Part shown: positions 37,124 through 47,641 of the stretch, piece after piece
Layout: each line of letters opens with the position of its first letter
Numbering within the stretch: the first letter of the stretch is position 1
Assembly: GCF_006228125.1 (NCBI RefSeq)
Contig: NZ_VDFY01000166.1
Span: 1 to 59,177 of the forward strand
Source of the DNA: Micromonospora orduensis
Lineage (GTDB): Bacteria > Actinomycetota > Actinomycetes > Mycobacteriales > Micromonosporaceae
Length of the DNA stretch: 59,177 nt
Direction: 5' to 3'
The notes under the pieces: generated by a model
Told to the model about the DNA's origin: nothing
Database searches by the model: none
Seen by the model: the letters and a program-made list of their open reading frames with translations, nothing else
Made by a program: the position numbers and the translations under genes

Positions 37124-37897
37124 TCAGCGGGCCTCCGGATCGAGGCCGAGGACGGCCCGTCCCCCGTCCACCGGCAGGATGACACCGTTGACGAAGCTCG
37201 CGGCCGGTGACAGCAGGTACGCGACCGCCTCGGCCACCTCCTCGGCACGCCCGATGCGGCCCACCGGGTGCAGCCGGTTGAGTTCAGCGTCGATCCACTC
37301 GGCCTGGGACGGTTCCTGGGCGGCGAGGAATTCGGCGTACCGCTCGGTGGCGATCGAGCCGAGCGCGACGGCGTTGGCGCGGATGCCGTGCCGCCCGTAC
37401 TCGACGGCCAGCGCCCGGGTCAGCCCCTCCACGGCGGCCTTCGCGGTGGCGTACGGCAGGGCGCCGGACACGGGCCGGCGGGCCTGGTGCGACGAGACGT
37501 TGACGATCGCGCCGCCGGTGCCGGCGGCGAGGAAGCGGCGCACGGCGACGGCAGCGCCGACCACGGCGGGGCGCAGGTTCAGCCCGATCAGGTCCAGGAC
37601 CGTGTCGGCCGGCGCGGAGTGCAGCGCGGCGTCGCGGAAGACCGCCGCGTTGTTGACCCAGCCGGCGAGCGGGGCGGCGCGTTCGGCCAGGTCGGCGGCG
37701 TGCTCGGCGACCCGCTCGTCACCGGCGTCACCGACCACCGGGACGAGTCGGTCGGCGGCGGTGTGCCCGGCCAGCCAGTCGACGGCGTCGGCGTCCCGTT
37801 CCACGACGACGACTGTCGCGCCGGTCGCCACGAGTCGTCGCACCACGGCCCGGCCGACGCCACGGCCGCCTCCGGTGACCACGCAGGAGGTCGACAC
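37124..37897 (-). CDS. SDR family oxidoreductase
   Basis: A 257-aa classical SDR: TGGGRGVGRAVVRRL for cofactor, the VVVVERDADAVD loop whose acidic residue suggests NAD(H), NNAAVF, a catalytic Ser in NVSSHQ and YATAK (Tyr-x-x-x-Lys). The C-terminal VNGVILPVDGG is typical. Reaction unknown. The GTG at 37897 is close behind degV (4-base gap), so the two share a transcript. The downstream gap to comEA holds the two DnaA boxes. Confidence 0.88.
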   Translation of the reverse strand: MSTSCVVTGGGRGVGRAVVRRLVATGATVVVVERDADAVDWLAGHTAADRLVPVVGDAGDERVAEHAADLAERAAPLAGWVNNAAVFRDAALHSAPADTVLDLIGLNLRPAVVGAAVAVRRFLAAGTGGAIVNVSSHQARRPVSGALPYATAKAAVEGLTRALAVEYGRHGIRANAVALGSIATERYAEFLAAQEPSQAEWIDAELNRLHPVGRIGRAEEVAEAVAYLLSPAASFVNGVILPVDGGRAVLGLDPEAR

Positions 37898-37901
37898 CGG
37901 C

Positions 37902-38756
37902 TCAGCCGCCCGGGCGGCGGTGGACGACCACGGAGGCCAGCCCCGGGCCGGCGTGCGCGGCGACCACCGCGCCGGCCTCGGAGACGTACGTGTCGTGCAG
38001 CCGGTCACCGAACCGCTCGGTCAGCGCGGCGAGCAGCGTCTCGGCCCGTTGCGGCGCGGCGAGGTGGTGCACGCCGAGGTCGACGTCGTCGTCGCCGGCC
38101 GCCTCGACGGCCAGGTCGACGAGCCGGGCCACGCCCCGACTGGCGGTACGGACCTTCTCCCGCAGCACGATCGCCCCGTCCGGCATGTGCATGATCGGCT
38201 TGACCGACAGGGCGGTGCCGAGCAGCGCCTCGGCCGCGTTGATCCGGCCTCCCCGACGGAGGAACTCCAGCGTGTCGACGTAGAACCAGACGGTGGTCCG
38301 GGCGACGGCGGCGAGCGCGGCGTCGCGTACCCCGGTCAGGTCGGCGCCGGCCGCGGCGGCGGTGGCGGCCGCGATGGCCGGGAAGCCGAGCCCCATGCCG
38401 GTGGAGCGACTGTCGACGACCTCGACGCGGCCGTCGAAGTCGGCGGCGGCGAGCCGGGCCGCCTCGACCGTGCCGGACAGCGCGGCGGAGATGTGCACCG
38501 AGACGACGCCGTCGGCGCCGTCGTCGAGCAGCCGGCGGTACGTGCGGGCGAACTGCTCGGGTGCCGGCCGGGAGGTGGTAGCGGTGACCCGCCGGGCGCT
38601 CAACGCCAGTGTGGCGTCGGCCGGCTGGGTCTCCACCCCCTCCAGCCCTTCCGCGCCGTTGAGCACGACTGTCAACGGGACGACTGTCAGCCGGTGCGCC
38701 TGCACCAGCTCGGGCGGAAGGTAGGCGGTGGAGTCGATGACAACCGCGACGGGCAT
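37902..38756 (-). CDS. DegV family (fatty-acid-binding, FakB-like) protein
   Basis: A 284-aa EDD-fold protein. DegV proteins bind a fatty acid and present it to a fatty acid kinase. Marks seen: VAVVIDSTAYLP at the start, TTSRPAPEQF as the TSxP motif, HISAALSGTVEAA and VVDSRSTGMGLG. The ATG at 38756 is preferred to a GTG 9 bases upstream. It is 48 bases downstream of the phosphatase gene and directly upstream of the SDR gene. No kinase partner is in the window. Confidence 0.9.
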   Translation of the reverse strand: MPVAVVIDSTAYLPPELVQAHRLTVVPLTVVLNGAEGLEGVETQPADATLALSARRVTATTSRPAPEQFARTYRRLLDDGADGVVSVHISAALSGTVEAARLAAADFDGRVEVVDSRSTGMGLGFPAIAAATAAAAGADLTGVRDAALAAVARTTVWFYVDTLEFLRRGGRINAAEALLGTALSVKPIMHMPDGAIVLREKVRTASRGVARLVDLAVEAAGDDDVDLGVHHLAAPQRAETLLAALTERFGDRLHDTYVSEAGAVVAAHAGPGLASVVVHRRPGG

Positions 38757-38804
38757 GCCCGGCACGCTAGCCGATCGGGGCGTCGAACGCCGAGGCGGAA
38801 GCGC

Positions 38805-39464
38805 TCAGATCGCGTCGACGACCACCGGGGCGGTGACCAGGCCGACATTGTGTGCCCGCAACTGCCAGCCACGGACGTCCTGCGGACGTCCGACAGCCGG
38901 CGCGCGGTCGTCGTGCCGCAGTTCGCTCCAGTGGCAGTTGGCCAAAGAACCGATGGTGCGCAGCACGCCGGTGTCCCAACCGAGCAGGTGGCCGATGCCC
39001 TGCCGGCTGGCGCCGCCGTGGGTGGCGATCACCACGGTGCCGCCCGGTGCCGCGTCGGCGGCCTCCCGCAGTGCGGTGCCGACCCGCTCGCCAATGTCGT
39101 GCAGGGGCTCCAGATCCGCCCCCGGATCCGGGTCGCCCGCCCGCCAGCGGGCGTACTCCTCGGGGAAGCGCTCGGCGGCCTCGGTGAGGTGCAGACCCTG
39201 CCACTGGCCGAAGTGCCGCTCGCGCAGCCGTACGTCGGTGCGGACCGGCAGGCCGGTCAGCGCGACGAGCGCGGCGGCGGTCTCCGCGGCGCGGCTCAGG
39301 TCGCTGGACACGATGGCGTCGGGCCGCAGCGCCGCGAGCAGCGGCGCGGCGGCGCGGGCCTGGTCGCGGCCCAGCTCGTTGAGGGGTACGTCGGTCTGCC
39401 CCTGGACGCGGTTGGCGGCGTTCCAGTCGGTGTTGCCGTGCCGCCAGACGATCAGTCGGGTCAT
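38805..39464 (-). CDS. Histidine phosphatase (phosphoglycerate mutase) family protein, GpgP-like
   Basis: A 219-aa histidine phosphatase with the catalytic RHGNTDWNAANR near residue 9, the second Arg/His elements SSDLSRAAETA and ATHGGASRQGI. In mycobacteria the gene at this place, next to rsfS and nadD, encodes glucosyl-3-phosphoglycerate phosphatase; by position and family this one may do the same, but broader phosphatase activity cannot be excluded. The ATG at 39464 overlaps the rsfS stop as ATGA. Confidence 0.88.
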   Translation of the reverse strand: MTRLIVWRHGNTDWNAANRVQGQTDVPLNELGRDQARAAAPLLAALRPDAIVSSDLSRAAETAAALVALTGLPVRTDVRLRERHFGQWQGLHLTEAAERFPEEYARWRAGDPDPGADLEPLHDIGERVGTALREAADAAPGGTVVIATHGGASRQGIGHLLGWDTGVLRTIGSLANCHWSELRHDDRAPAVGRPQDVRGWQLRAHNVGLVTAPVVVDAI

Positions 39465-39868
39465 TCGGCTGCGGCGGGCCCGCCGGCGTCGGCCTCGACC
39501 AGGTCGCGGTCGACGAACGGGATGGTGGGGCAGTCCTTCCAGAGCCGGTCGAGCGCGTAGAACTCGCGCTCCTCGGTGTGCTGGACGTGCACCACGATGT
39601 CGACGTAGTCGAGCAGCACCCAGCGGCCACCACGCTCGCCCTCGCGCCGGATCGGCTTGGCCTTCTCCGGCAGCTCCAGCAGGCGCTCCTCGATGGCGTC
39701 GACGATGGCCAGCACCTGACGCTCGTTGGGGGCGGCAGCGAGCACGAACGCGTCGGTGATGGCGAGCTGGTCGCCGACGTCGATGATCGCGATGTCCTGC
39801 GCCTTCTTGTCGGCGGCGGCCTGGGCGGCCGCCATTGCCAGCTCGTGAGCGCGTTCGGAAACTGTCAC
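39461..39868 (-). CDS. rsfS: Ribosomal silencing factor RsfS
   Basis: A 135-aa protein that binds uL14 and blocks joining of ribosomal subunits when nutrients run short. It shows DQLAITDAFVLAAAPNERQV and WVLLDYVDIVVHVQHTEERE, both core segments of the family. The GTG at 39868 has GGAGAA upstream. Between nadD and the phosphatase in a conserved actinobacterial trio, with a 110-base gap to nadD. Confidence 0.94.
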   Translation of the reverse strand: MTVSERAHELAMAAAQAAADKKAQDIAIIDVGDQLAITDAFVLAAAPNERQVLAIVDAIEERLLELPEKAKPIRREGERGGRWVLLDYVDIVVHVQHTEEREFYALDRLWKDCPTIPFVDRDLVEADAGGPAAAE

Positions 39869-39978
39869 CGTTCTCCTTCGATCAACCGTGCGATCCTCCA
39901 AGCGTCTCATACCCGGCGGCGCCTCGACCTGTCAGTTCTGGTCGGTCAGGGGCACGATCCGTCCCATACCGGGCGCGA

Positions 39979-40575
39979 TCAGGGCTGATAGAGGCGTCGC
40001 TTCGCGATGTACTGCACCACACCGTCGGGCACCAGGTACCAGACCGGCTCACCCCGGGCGACCCGGGCGCGGCAGTCGGTCGACGAGATGGACATCGCCG
40101 GGACCTGGATCAGGCTTACCGTGTCCGCCGGCAGGTGCTTGTCGGTCAGCTGGAAGCCGGGCCGAGTCACCCCGACGAAGTGGGCCAGCTCGAATATCTC
40201 GTCCAGGTCCTTCCACGACAGGATGCGTTGCAGCGCGTCCGCGCCGGTGATGAAGAACAGCTGCACCTTGGGGCCGTACTCGGCCTGGAGGTCGCGCAGG
40301 GTGTCGACGGTGTAGGTGGGGCCGCTGCGGTCGATGTCGACCCGGCTGACCTGGAAGCGGGGGTTGGAGGCGGTCGCGATGACCGTCATGAGGTACCGGT
40401 CCTCGGCCGGGCTGACCGGTTCGTCGGCCTTCTGCCACGGCTGCCCGGTGGGGACGAAGACCACCTCGTCCAGGCCGAACCGGTCGGCCACCTCGCTGGC
40501 CGCGACGAGGTGCCCGTGGTGGATCGGGTCGAAGGTGCCACCCATGATCCCGATCCGCCGGATATCTTCCTCCAC
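39979..40575 (-). CDS. nadD: Nicotinate-mononucleotide adenylyltransferase
   Basis: Makes deamido-NAD from nicotinate mononucleotide and ATP, the central step in NAD synthesis. The 198-aa protein has the nucleotidyltransferase motif [11 protein letters not shown] at residues about 11-21 and the C-terminal ISSTDCR in place of the SSTxIR box. The GTG at 40575 gives the usual length. Divergent from the padR gene 97 bases away. Confidence 0.95.
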   Translation of the reverse strand: MEEDIRRIGIMGGTFDPIHHGHLVAASEVADRFGLDEVVFVPTGQPWQKADEPVSPAEDRYLMTVIATASNPRFQVSRVDIDRSGPTYTVDTLRDLQAEYGPKVQLFFITGADALQRILSWKDLDEIFELAHFVGVTRPGFQLTDKHLPADTVSLIQVPAMSISSTDCRARVARGEPVWYLVPDGVVQYIAKRRLYQP

Positions 40576-40628
40576 CCCGTGATCGTAGGCCGGGCGTCCG
40601 GCCCGGACGTGCGGGGTCGCCGCACCGA

Positions 40629-40658
40629 TACTCGTGGGCATATACTCGTCCACGAGTA
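40629..40658 (+). promoter_or_regulatory. padR promoter with three-half-site operator
   Basis: A consensus -10 TATACT (40641-40646) overlaps the palindrome TACTCGT-N2-ACGAGTA (40643-40658). A third half-site, TACTCGTGG (40629-40637), lies upstream and also forms a 12-spaced palindrome with CCACGAGTA. This is the expected place for autorepression by the PadR protein. No clear -35 is visible. Confidence 0.75.
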
Positions 40659-40672
40659 ACAGGAGGTGCATC

Positions 40673-41332
40673 ATGGGGAAGCGGCGCAAGGTCGGCAACC
40701 TGCTGGCGCTGGCCGTCCTGTCCGCCCTGGTCCAGCGGCCGATGCACCCGTACGAGATCGCCACCGCACTGCGTTCCTGGGGCAAGGACCAGGACATGGA
40801 GTTCAAGTGGGGATCCTTCTACACGGTCATCCGCAACATGGACAGACACCGCATGATCGAGGCCGTGGAGAGCGTCCGCGAGGGCCGACGCCCGGAACGC
40901 ACCGTCTACCGCATCACCGACGTGGGGCGGGCGGAGCTGATCGACTGGGCCCGCGAGCTGGTCTCCACACCGATGCCGGAGCATCCCCGCTTCCGGGCCG
41001 GCCTGTCCGTCCTCGCCGCCCTGCACCCCGACGAGGCCACCGACCTGCTGCGGCAGCGGCTCGACCGCCTGGAGGACGCCATCCGCCAGGACCGCGAAAC
41101 GCTCGACGCGCACCTGCGGGACATCCCGCGGCTGTTCCTGGTCGAGTCGGAGTACGACCTCGCCATGCGCGAGGCGGAGGCCGCCTGGCTGCGGGCGCTG
41201 CTCGCCGAGATGACCTCGGGCGGCTACCCGGGGCTGGACACCTGGCGGGCCTTCCACGAGACCGGCGCGATGCCCGCCGAGCTGACCGAACTGGCCGAGA
41301 GGACCACCAGCGACCCCGACACCACCGACTGA
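40673..41332 (+). CDS. PadR family transcriptional regulator
   Basis: A 219-aa PadR regulator. The N-terminal winged helix reads [20 protein letters not shown] with [20 protein letters not shown], followed by a long C-terminal coiled-coil dimerisation helix ([20 protein letters not shown]). AGGAGGTG lies 5 bases before the ATG at 40673. Its operator is the palindrome just upstream, indicating autoregulation. It probably also controls the flavin monooxygenase downstream, a common PadR arrangement. Confidence 0.92.
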   Translation: MGKRRKVGNLLALAVLSALVQRPMHPYEIATALRSWGKDQDMEFKWGSFYTVIRNMDRHRMIEAVESVREGRRPERTVYRITDVGRAELIDWARELVSTPMPEHPRFRAGLSVLAALHPDEATDLLRQRLDRLEDAIRQDRETLDAHLRDIPRLFLVESEYDLAMREAEAAWLRALLAEMTSGGYPGLDTWRAFHETGAMPAELTELAERTTSDPDTTD

Positions 41333-41337
41333 CGGAC

Positions 41338-41373
41338 GGCTCCGGCGGGGTGCGCCAACACCCCGCCGGAGCC
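41338..41373 (+). terminator. Terminator hairpin of padR
   Basis: A perfect 15-base stem (41338-41352 with 41359-41373) around CGCCAA, 6 bases past the padR stop. It would separate padR from the monooxygenase gene or attenuate read-through. Confidence 0.8.
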
Positions 41374-41452
41374 CTTACCCCGAACCGACACCTGGGAAGG
41401 CGCCCGGCCCGAAGCGGCAACCACGAGGATAACCGGGCTCCCTCCCAGGCCA

Positions 41453-41476
41453 GGTCCGCGCGCCCGCGCGCGGACC
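41453..41476 (+). promoter_or_regulatory. Leader hairpin ahead of the flavin monooxygenase gene
   Basis: GGTCCGCGCG and CGCGCGGACC form a perfect 10-base stem with a CCCG loop, 20 bases before the ATG and just upstream of the ribosome site AGGGAGAG. A CCACGAG half-site like those in the padR operator sits at 41421-41427. Confidence 0.5.
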
Positions 41477-41496
41477 ACGACACCCAGGGAGAGAGC

Positions 41497-42711
41497 ATGA
41501 CCACGGTACGAACCGCGATCGTCATCGGCGGCGGCATCGCCGGACCGGTGACCGCGCTGGCACTGACCCGTGCCGGCATCGCCGCCACCGTCCACGAGGC
41601 GTACCCGGCCACCGCCACCGGGGCCGGCGGCATCGGCGGCACCCTCGCGCTCGCGCCCAACGGCGTGGCGGCCCTGCGCGCGGTCGGCGCGCAGGAGGCG
41701 GTGACGGCCATCGCCACCCCCATCCACCGCAGCGCCATGGCCGTCGGGCATCGGCGCATCGCACTGCCCACGCTCGCCGGAGTGCCGCCGCTGCGGGTGG
41801 TGCACCGGGCCGAGCTGCACCGCGTACTGCACGACCGGGCGTGCGCCGAGGGCGTCTCCTTCGCGTACGGCAGTCGGCTGGTCGACGCCGAGCAGACCGA
41901 CAGTGGAGTGACCGCCCGTTTCGAGGACGGCAGCACCGCCTCCGCCGACGTCCTCGTCGGCGCGGACGGCATCCGGTCCACGGTCCGCAGGCTCATCGAC
42001 CCGTCGGCGCCCGGCCCCCGGTTCACCGGCCTGCTCAGCTTCGAGGCGGTCGCCAGGCACGAGGTGGACGTCGAGCCGGGCACGATGACGTTCGCGTTCG
42101 GGCGACGCGGCTACTACCTGTACTGGCCCGAGCCCGGCGGCGGCACCCGGTGGGGGGCCAACCTGCCGCAGCAGCGACCGATGAGCCTCGTCGAGGCCCG
42201 GGCCGTACCGGCCGGACAGTGGCTGGACACGCTGCGCGCCAGCTACGGCGACGACGACCCGGGCCGGCAGCTGATGGCGACAAGCACGGCCGACGAACTC
42301 CAGGTGGTCGGCTCGTTGCAGATCATGCCGCCGGTGCCGCACTGGCACCGGGGGCGGATGGTGCTTGTCGGCGACGCCGTGCACGCGCCGTCGAACAGCT
42401 CCGGGCAGGGGGCGTCGCTGGCCATCGAGAGCGGGGTGCAACTCGCCCGCTGTCTGCGTGACCTGCCCGACGTGGAGTCGGCGTTCGCCGCGTACGTGCG
42501 GCTGCGTCGCACCCGGGTCGAGAAGGTCGCCGCCCGGGCGGCACGGATCAACCACGCCAAGGCGCCCGGGCCGGTCGCCCGGACGCTGATGCCCCTGCTG
42601 ATGCCGCTGCTGGTGCGCACGGCCATGGACCCGGAGAAGACCGTCGCCGACGAGCAGCGATACGCCATCGACTGGGACGCCCCGGTGACGGCGGAGCCAG
42701 CGCTGCGCTGA
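41497..42711 (+). CDS. FAD-dependent monooxygenase (PHBH/TetX-like)
   Basis: A 404-aa group A flavoprotein monooxygenase: the FAD GxGxxG reads IVIGGGIAGPVTALALTRAG, the mid DG motif is VLVGADGIRSTVRR, and the GD motif is LVGDAVHAPSNSSGQG. The substrate is unknown; relatives hydroxylate aromatics and inactivate antibiotics such as tetracyclines and rifamycins. The ATG at 41497 has a good AGGGAGAG site. It is downstream of padR, with a terminator and a second hairpin between them, and convergent with pepN. Confidence 0.9.
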   Translation: MTTVRTAIVIGGGIAGPVTALALTRAGIAATVHEAYPATATGAGGIGGTLALAPNGVAALRAVGAQEAVTAIATPIHRSAMAVGHRRIALPTLAGVPPLRVVHRAELHRVLHDRACAEGVSFAYGSRLVDAEQTDSGVTARFEDGSTASADVLVGADGIRSTVRRLIDPSAPGPRFTGLLSFEAVARHEVDVEPGTMTFAFGRRGYYLYWPEPGGGTRWGANLPQQRPMSLVEARAVPAGQWLDTLRASYGDDDPGRQLMATSTADELQVVGSLQIMPPVPHWHRGRMVLVGDAVHAPSNSSGQGASLAIESGVQLARCLRDLPDVESAFAAYVRLRRTRVEKVAARAARINHAKAPGPVARTLMPLLMPLLVRTAMDPEKTVADEQRYAIDWDAPVTAEPALR

Positions 42712-42718
42712 GACGGGG

Positions 42719-42747
42719 CGCGGGGTGGCCGGTCCAGCCACCCCGCG
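42719..42747. terminator. Bidirectional terminator between monooxygenase and pepN
   Basis: CGCGGGGTGGC (42719-42729) pairs with GCCACCCCGCG (42737-42747), a perfect 11-base stem in the 49-base gap between convergent genes. Confidence 0.8.
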
Positions 42748-42760
42748 TCCACCCGGCGCG

Positions 42761-45331
<2,571 letters not shown>

Positions 45332-45400
45332 CCGCTTATCCTGCCCGATGGGGATCGGCACCCGGTCACCACACGACCCTCGGCACTGGAGGAAAGAACC

Positions 45401-45619
45401 ATGGCGCAGCACCCCAAGGGCGACTTCGACCTCTCGCGGGCGGTCTGGCAGCGGGCCGAGGGGGACACCTCCGACAGCGCGGTGGAGGTCGCCTTCGTCG
45501 ATGATCTGATCGGCATGCGCAACTCCGCCGAGCCGGAGGGCCCGGTGCTGGTCTTCACCCAGGCCGAGTGGGACGCGTTCGTCGCCGGCGCGCAGGACGG
45601 CGAGTTCGATCTGGACTGA
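45401..45619 (+). CDS. DUF397 domain protein
   Basis: A 72-aa protein of the DUF397 family (AVEVAFVDDLIGMRNSAEPE, VFTQAEWDAFVAGAQDGEFD). DUF397 proteins in actinomycetes usually sit next to an XRE-type regulator and form a toxin/antitoxin-like or developmental switch pair. No such partner is adjacent here. GGAGGA lies 9 bases before the ATG. Divergent from pepN across 69 bases. Confidence 0.9.
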   Translation: MAQHPKGDFDLSRAVWQRAEGDTSDSAVEVAFVDDLIGMRNSAEPEGPVLVFTQAEWDAFVAGAQDGEFDLD

Positions 45620-45630
45620 CGGCTCCCCGG

Positions 45631-45663
45631 TCGCGGGTGGCCCCGGACAGCCGCCACCCGCGA
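45631..45663. terminator. Bidirectional terminator after DUF397 gene
   Basis: TCGCGGGTGGC (45631-45641) pairs perfectly with GCCACCCGCGA (45653-45663), between the DUF397 stop and a convergent stop at 45671. Confidence 0.75.
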
Positions 45664-45670
45664 TCGCCCG

Positions 45671-46138
45671 TCAGGCATCGCCGTCGCCCCAGCCGAGGCC
45701 TCCCGGGCCCGGGGCGTGGTGGAAGCCGGGATGATCGGCCACGTCGACGCAGCGCTCCCCGTCCGGGCCGACCGCACCGCAGAACAGCCGCTCGGCCCGG
45801 TGCCACGCGTCGGCCGGTGACAGGGCCGCCGCGCCGAGCGCCACCTCCGGGCGGAGCAGGCTCAACGCCTCCGCGTACCCCACTGCCAGCTCGCGGGCGT
45901 CGACCGGGTCGGGCGCGGTGAAGCCCAGGTGCACGGTGAAGAAGCGGCGCGGGCGGGTCGGCCGGCCGGGCGGCCCGATCAGCGCCCGTGCCTCCCGGCC
46001 CGCGCCCAGCGCACCGACCGCCCGCCGCTGCCGCCAGTACGGCGACCTGTTGTCGCGCATCTCGCCCTCCCCGTGGTCGTGGCCGTCGGCCAGCCGGATC
46101 CGCAGGGTGACCGGCGATCCCGCCGACGGCGGCTCCAC
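45671..46138 (-). CDS. Hypothetical protein, 155 aa
   Basis: Not recognised. The chain starts with a Pro-rich stretch and an RLADGHDHGEGEMRD segment, then an Arg-rich region and a core RRFFTVHLGFTAPDPVDARE that looks like folded protein. It ends in a His/Gly/Pro-rich tail. No signal peptide or membrane segment. GTG start at 46138, with a poor ribosome site, so a start further inside is possible. It is divergent from the CYP152 gene (136-base gap). Coding is supported by strong third-position GC and by the convergent terminator at its 3' end. Confidence 0.6.
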   Translation of the reverse strand: MEPPSAGSPVTLRIRLADGHDHGEGEMRDNRSPYWRQRRAVGALGAGREARALIGPPGRPTRPRRFFTVHLGFTAPDPVDARELAVGYAEALSLLRPEVALGAAALSPADAWHRAERLFCGAVGPDGERCVDVADHPGFHHAPGPGGLGWGDGDA

Positions 46139-46274
46139 CAGCTAGCCAACCAGGTTCCGCCGCCCCTGGGAGGGGCCAGCGGGCGCTCTGTCGACGCGGG
46201 GATTCAGCGGCGGCCACGCGGGTAGACGCAGCCGGGCCGCGGCGACGGCCGCCACCCGCACCCGAGGAGGCCCG

Positions 46275-47522
46275 ATGGCGACCATGCCGGCCGACCGCAC
46301 CCCGGACAGCACCCTCGCGCTGCTCCGCGCCGGCTACCGGTTCATCGGCGAGCGCTGCGACCGGTACGGCAGCGACATCTTCCAGACCCGGATCCTGCTC
46401 GCGCCGACCATCTGCCTCCGTGGCCGGCCAGCGGCCGTGCTGTTCTACGACAACGAGCGCTTCCAACGGCAGGGCGCGATGCCGTTGCGGGTGCAGCGGA
46501 CCCTCACCGGCCGGGGTGGCGTGCAGGGGCTGGACGGGTCGGAGCACGCCGACCGCAAGGCCATGCTCATGTCGATCATGACGCCGACCGCGATCCGGCA
46601 GCTCGGCCAGCTCTTCGACGAAGAGTGGCGGGCCCGGATCCCGGCCTGGGAGGCCGCCGGGCCGGTGACGCTCTACGACGAGCTGGGCCGACTGCTGACC
46701 CGGGTGGTGTGCGCCTGGGCCGGGGTGCCGCTGCCGACGTCCCAGGTCGACCGCCGCGCCGTCGATCTGCACGCCATGATCGGGGCGCCGGCCATGGTCG
46801 GACCCCGGCACTGGCGAGGGCTGCTCGCCCGCCGCCGCGCCGAACGCTGGATCGCCGGAGTCATCGAGCGGACCCGCCTCGGCCTGCACCCGGCGCCGGG
46901 CGGCACCGCCCTGGCGGTGATCGCCGAGCACCGGGACGCGCGGGGGATGCTGCTCCCCCGCCGGATCGCGGCGGTGGAGCTGCTCAACGTGCTGCGGCCG
47001 GTGGTCGCCGTCGACCAGTACATCGCCTTCGCCGCGCTCGCCCTGCACGACCACCCCGCCTGGAGGCAGCGGGTCCGCGGCGACGACGAGGCGACCGAGC
47101 AGTTCGTCCAGGAGGTACGCCGCTACTACCCCTTCTTCCCGATGGCGGCGGCCCGGGTCCGGCGCTCCTTCGACTGGCAGGGCCACCACTTCCCCCGGGG
47201 ACGGCGGGTGCTGCTCGACCTCTACGGCACCAACCACCACCCGACGCTCTGGCCCCAACCCGAGCTGTTCCGGCCGGAACGGTTCGCCGGCCGGCGCGGC
47301 GACGCGTTCGACCTGATCCCGCAGGGCGGCGGCGACCACTGGGCGGGGCACCGGTGCGCCGGCGAATGGATCACCATCGACCTGATGAAACGGGCGGTCA
47401 CCAACCTCACCACCACCATGCGCTACGACGTCCCCGTCCAAAACCTGGCCCTGGACCTGCACCGGATGCCCGCGCTGCCGCCCGTCGACCTGACCCTCGC
47501 CAACATCCGCCCCGCCGACTGA
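46275..47522 (+). CDS. CYP152-type cytochrome P450 fatty-acid peroxygenase
   Basis: A 415-aa P450 of the CYP152 family, which uses hydrogen peroxide to oxidise fatty acids without redox partners. Marks: LLRAGYRFIGERCDRYG, MPLRVQRTLTGRGGVQGLDG, the carboxylate-binding Arg-Pro in NVLRPVVAV (Arg241-Pro242, matching Arg242-Pro243 of P450 BSbeta), and the heme loop QGGGDHWAGHRCAGEW with Cys361 (Cys363 in BSbeta). The residue equivalent to BSbeta Gln85 is Gln84; decarboxylating OleT has His there, so hydroxylation is expected rather than alkene formation. GAGGAGG precedes the ATG. A glycosyltransferase follows after 119 bases. Confidence 0.92.
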   Translation: MATMPADRTPDSTLALLRAGYRFIGERCDRYGSDIFQTRILLAPTICLRGRPAAVLFYDNERFQRQGAMPLRVQRTLTGRGGVQGLDGSEHADRKAMLMSIMTPTAIRQLGQLFDEEWRARIPAWEAAGPVTLYDELGRLLTRVVCAWAGVPLPTSQVDRRAVDLHAMIGAPAMVGPRHWRGLLARRRAERWIAGVIERTRLGLHPAPGGTALAVIAEHRDARGMLLPRRIAAVELLNVLRPVVAVDQYIAFAALALHDHPAWRQRVRGDDEATEQFVQEVRRYYPFFPMAAARVRRSFDWQGHHFPRGRRVLLDLYGTNHHPTLWPQPELFRPERFAGRRGDAFDLIPQGGGDHWAGHRCAGEWITIDLMKRAVTNLTTTMRYDVPVQNLALDLHRMPALPPVDLTLANIRPAD

Positions 47523-47641
47523 GGCCGCCCTGCTCAGACCACCGAAACGACAGTCCGGTTTCAACGACCGGAGCACGGGCACCTGCTGCTGGCGGCCACC
47601 CCTCCCACCCGCCCGGCCGCACACCTGCCTGGGAGGCGCCC

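Noticed and set aside
36252..39560. Frame of about 1100 codons on the plus strand opposite comEA, SDR, degV and the phosphatase
   Set aside because: Antisense shadow; conserved motifs all lie on the minus strand.
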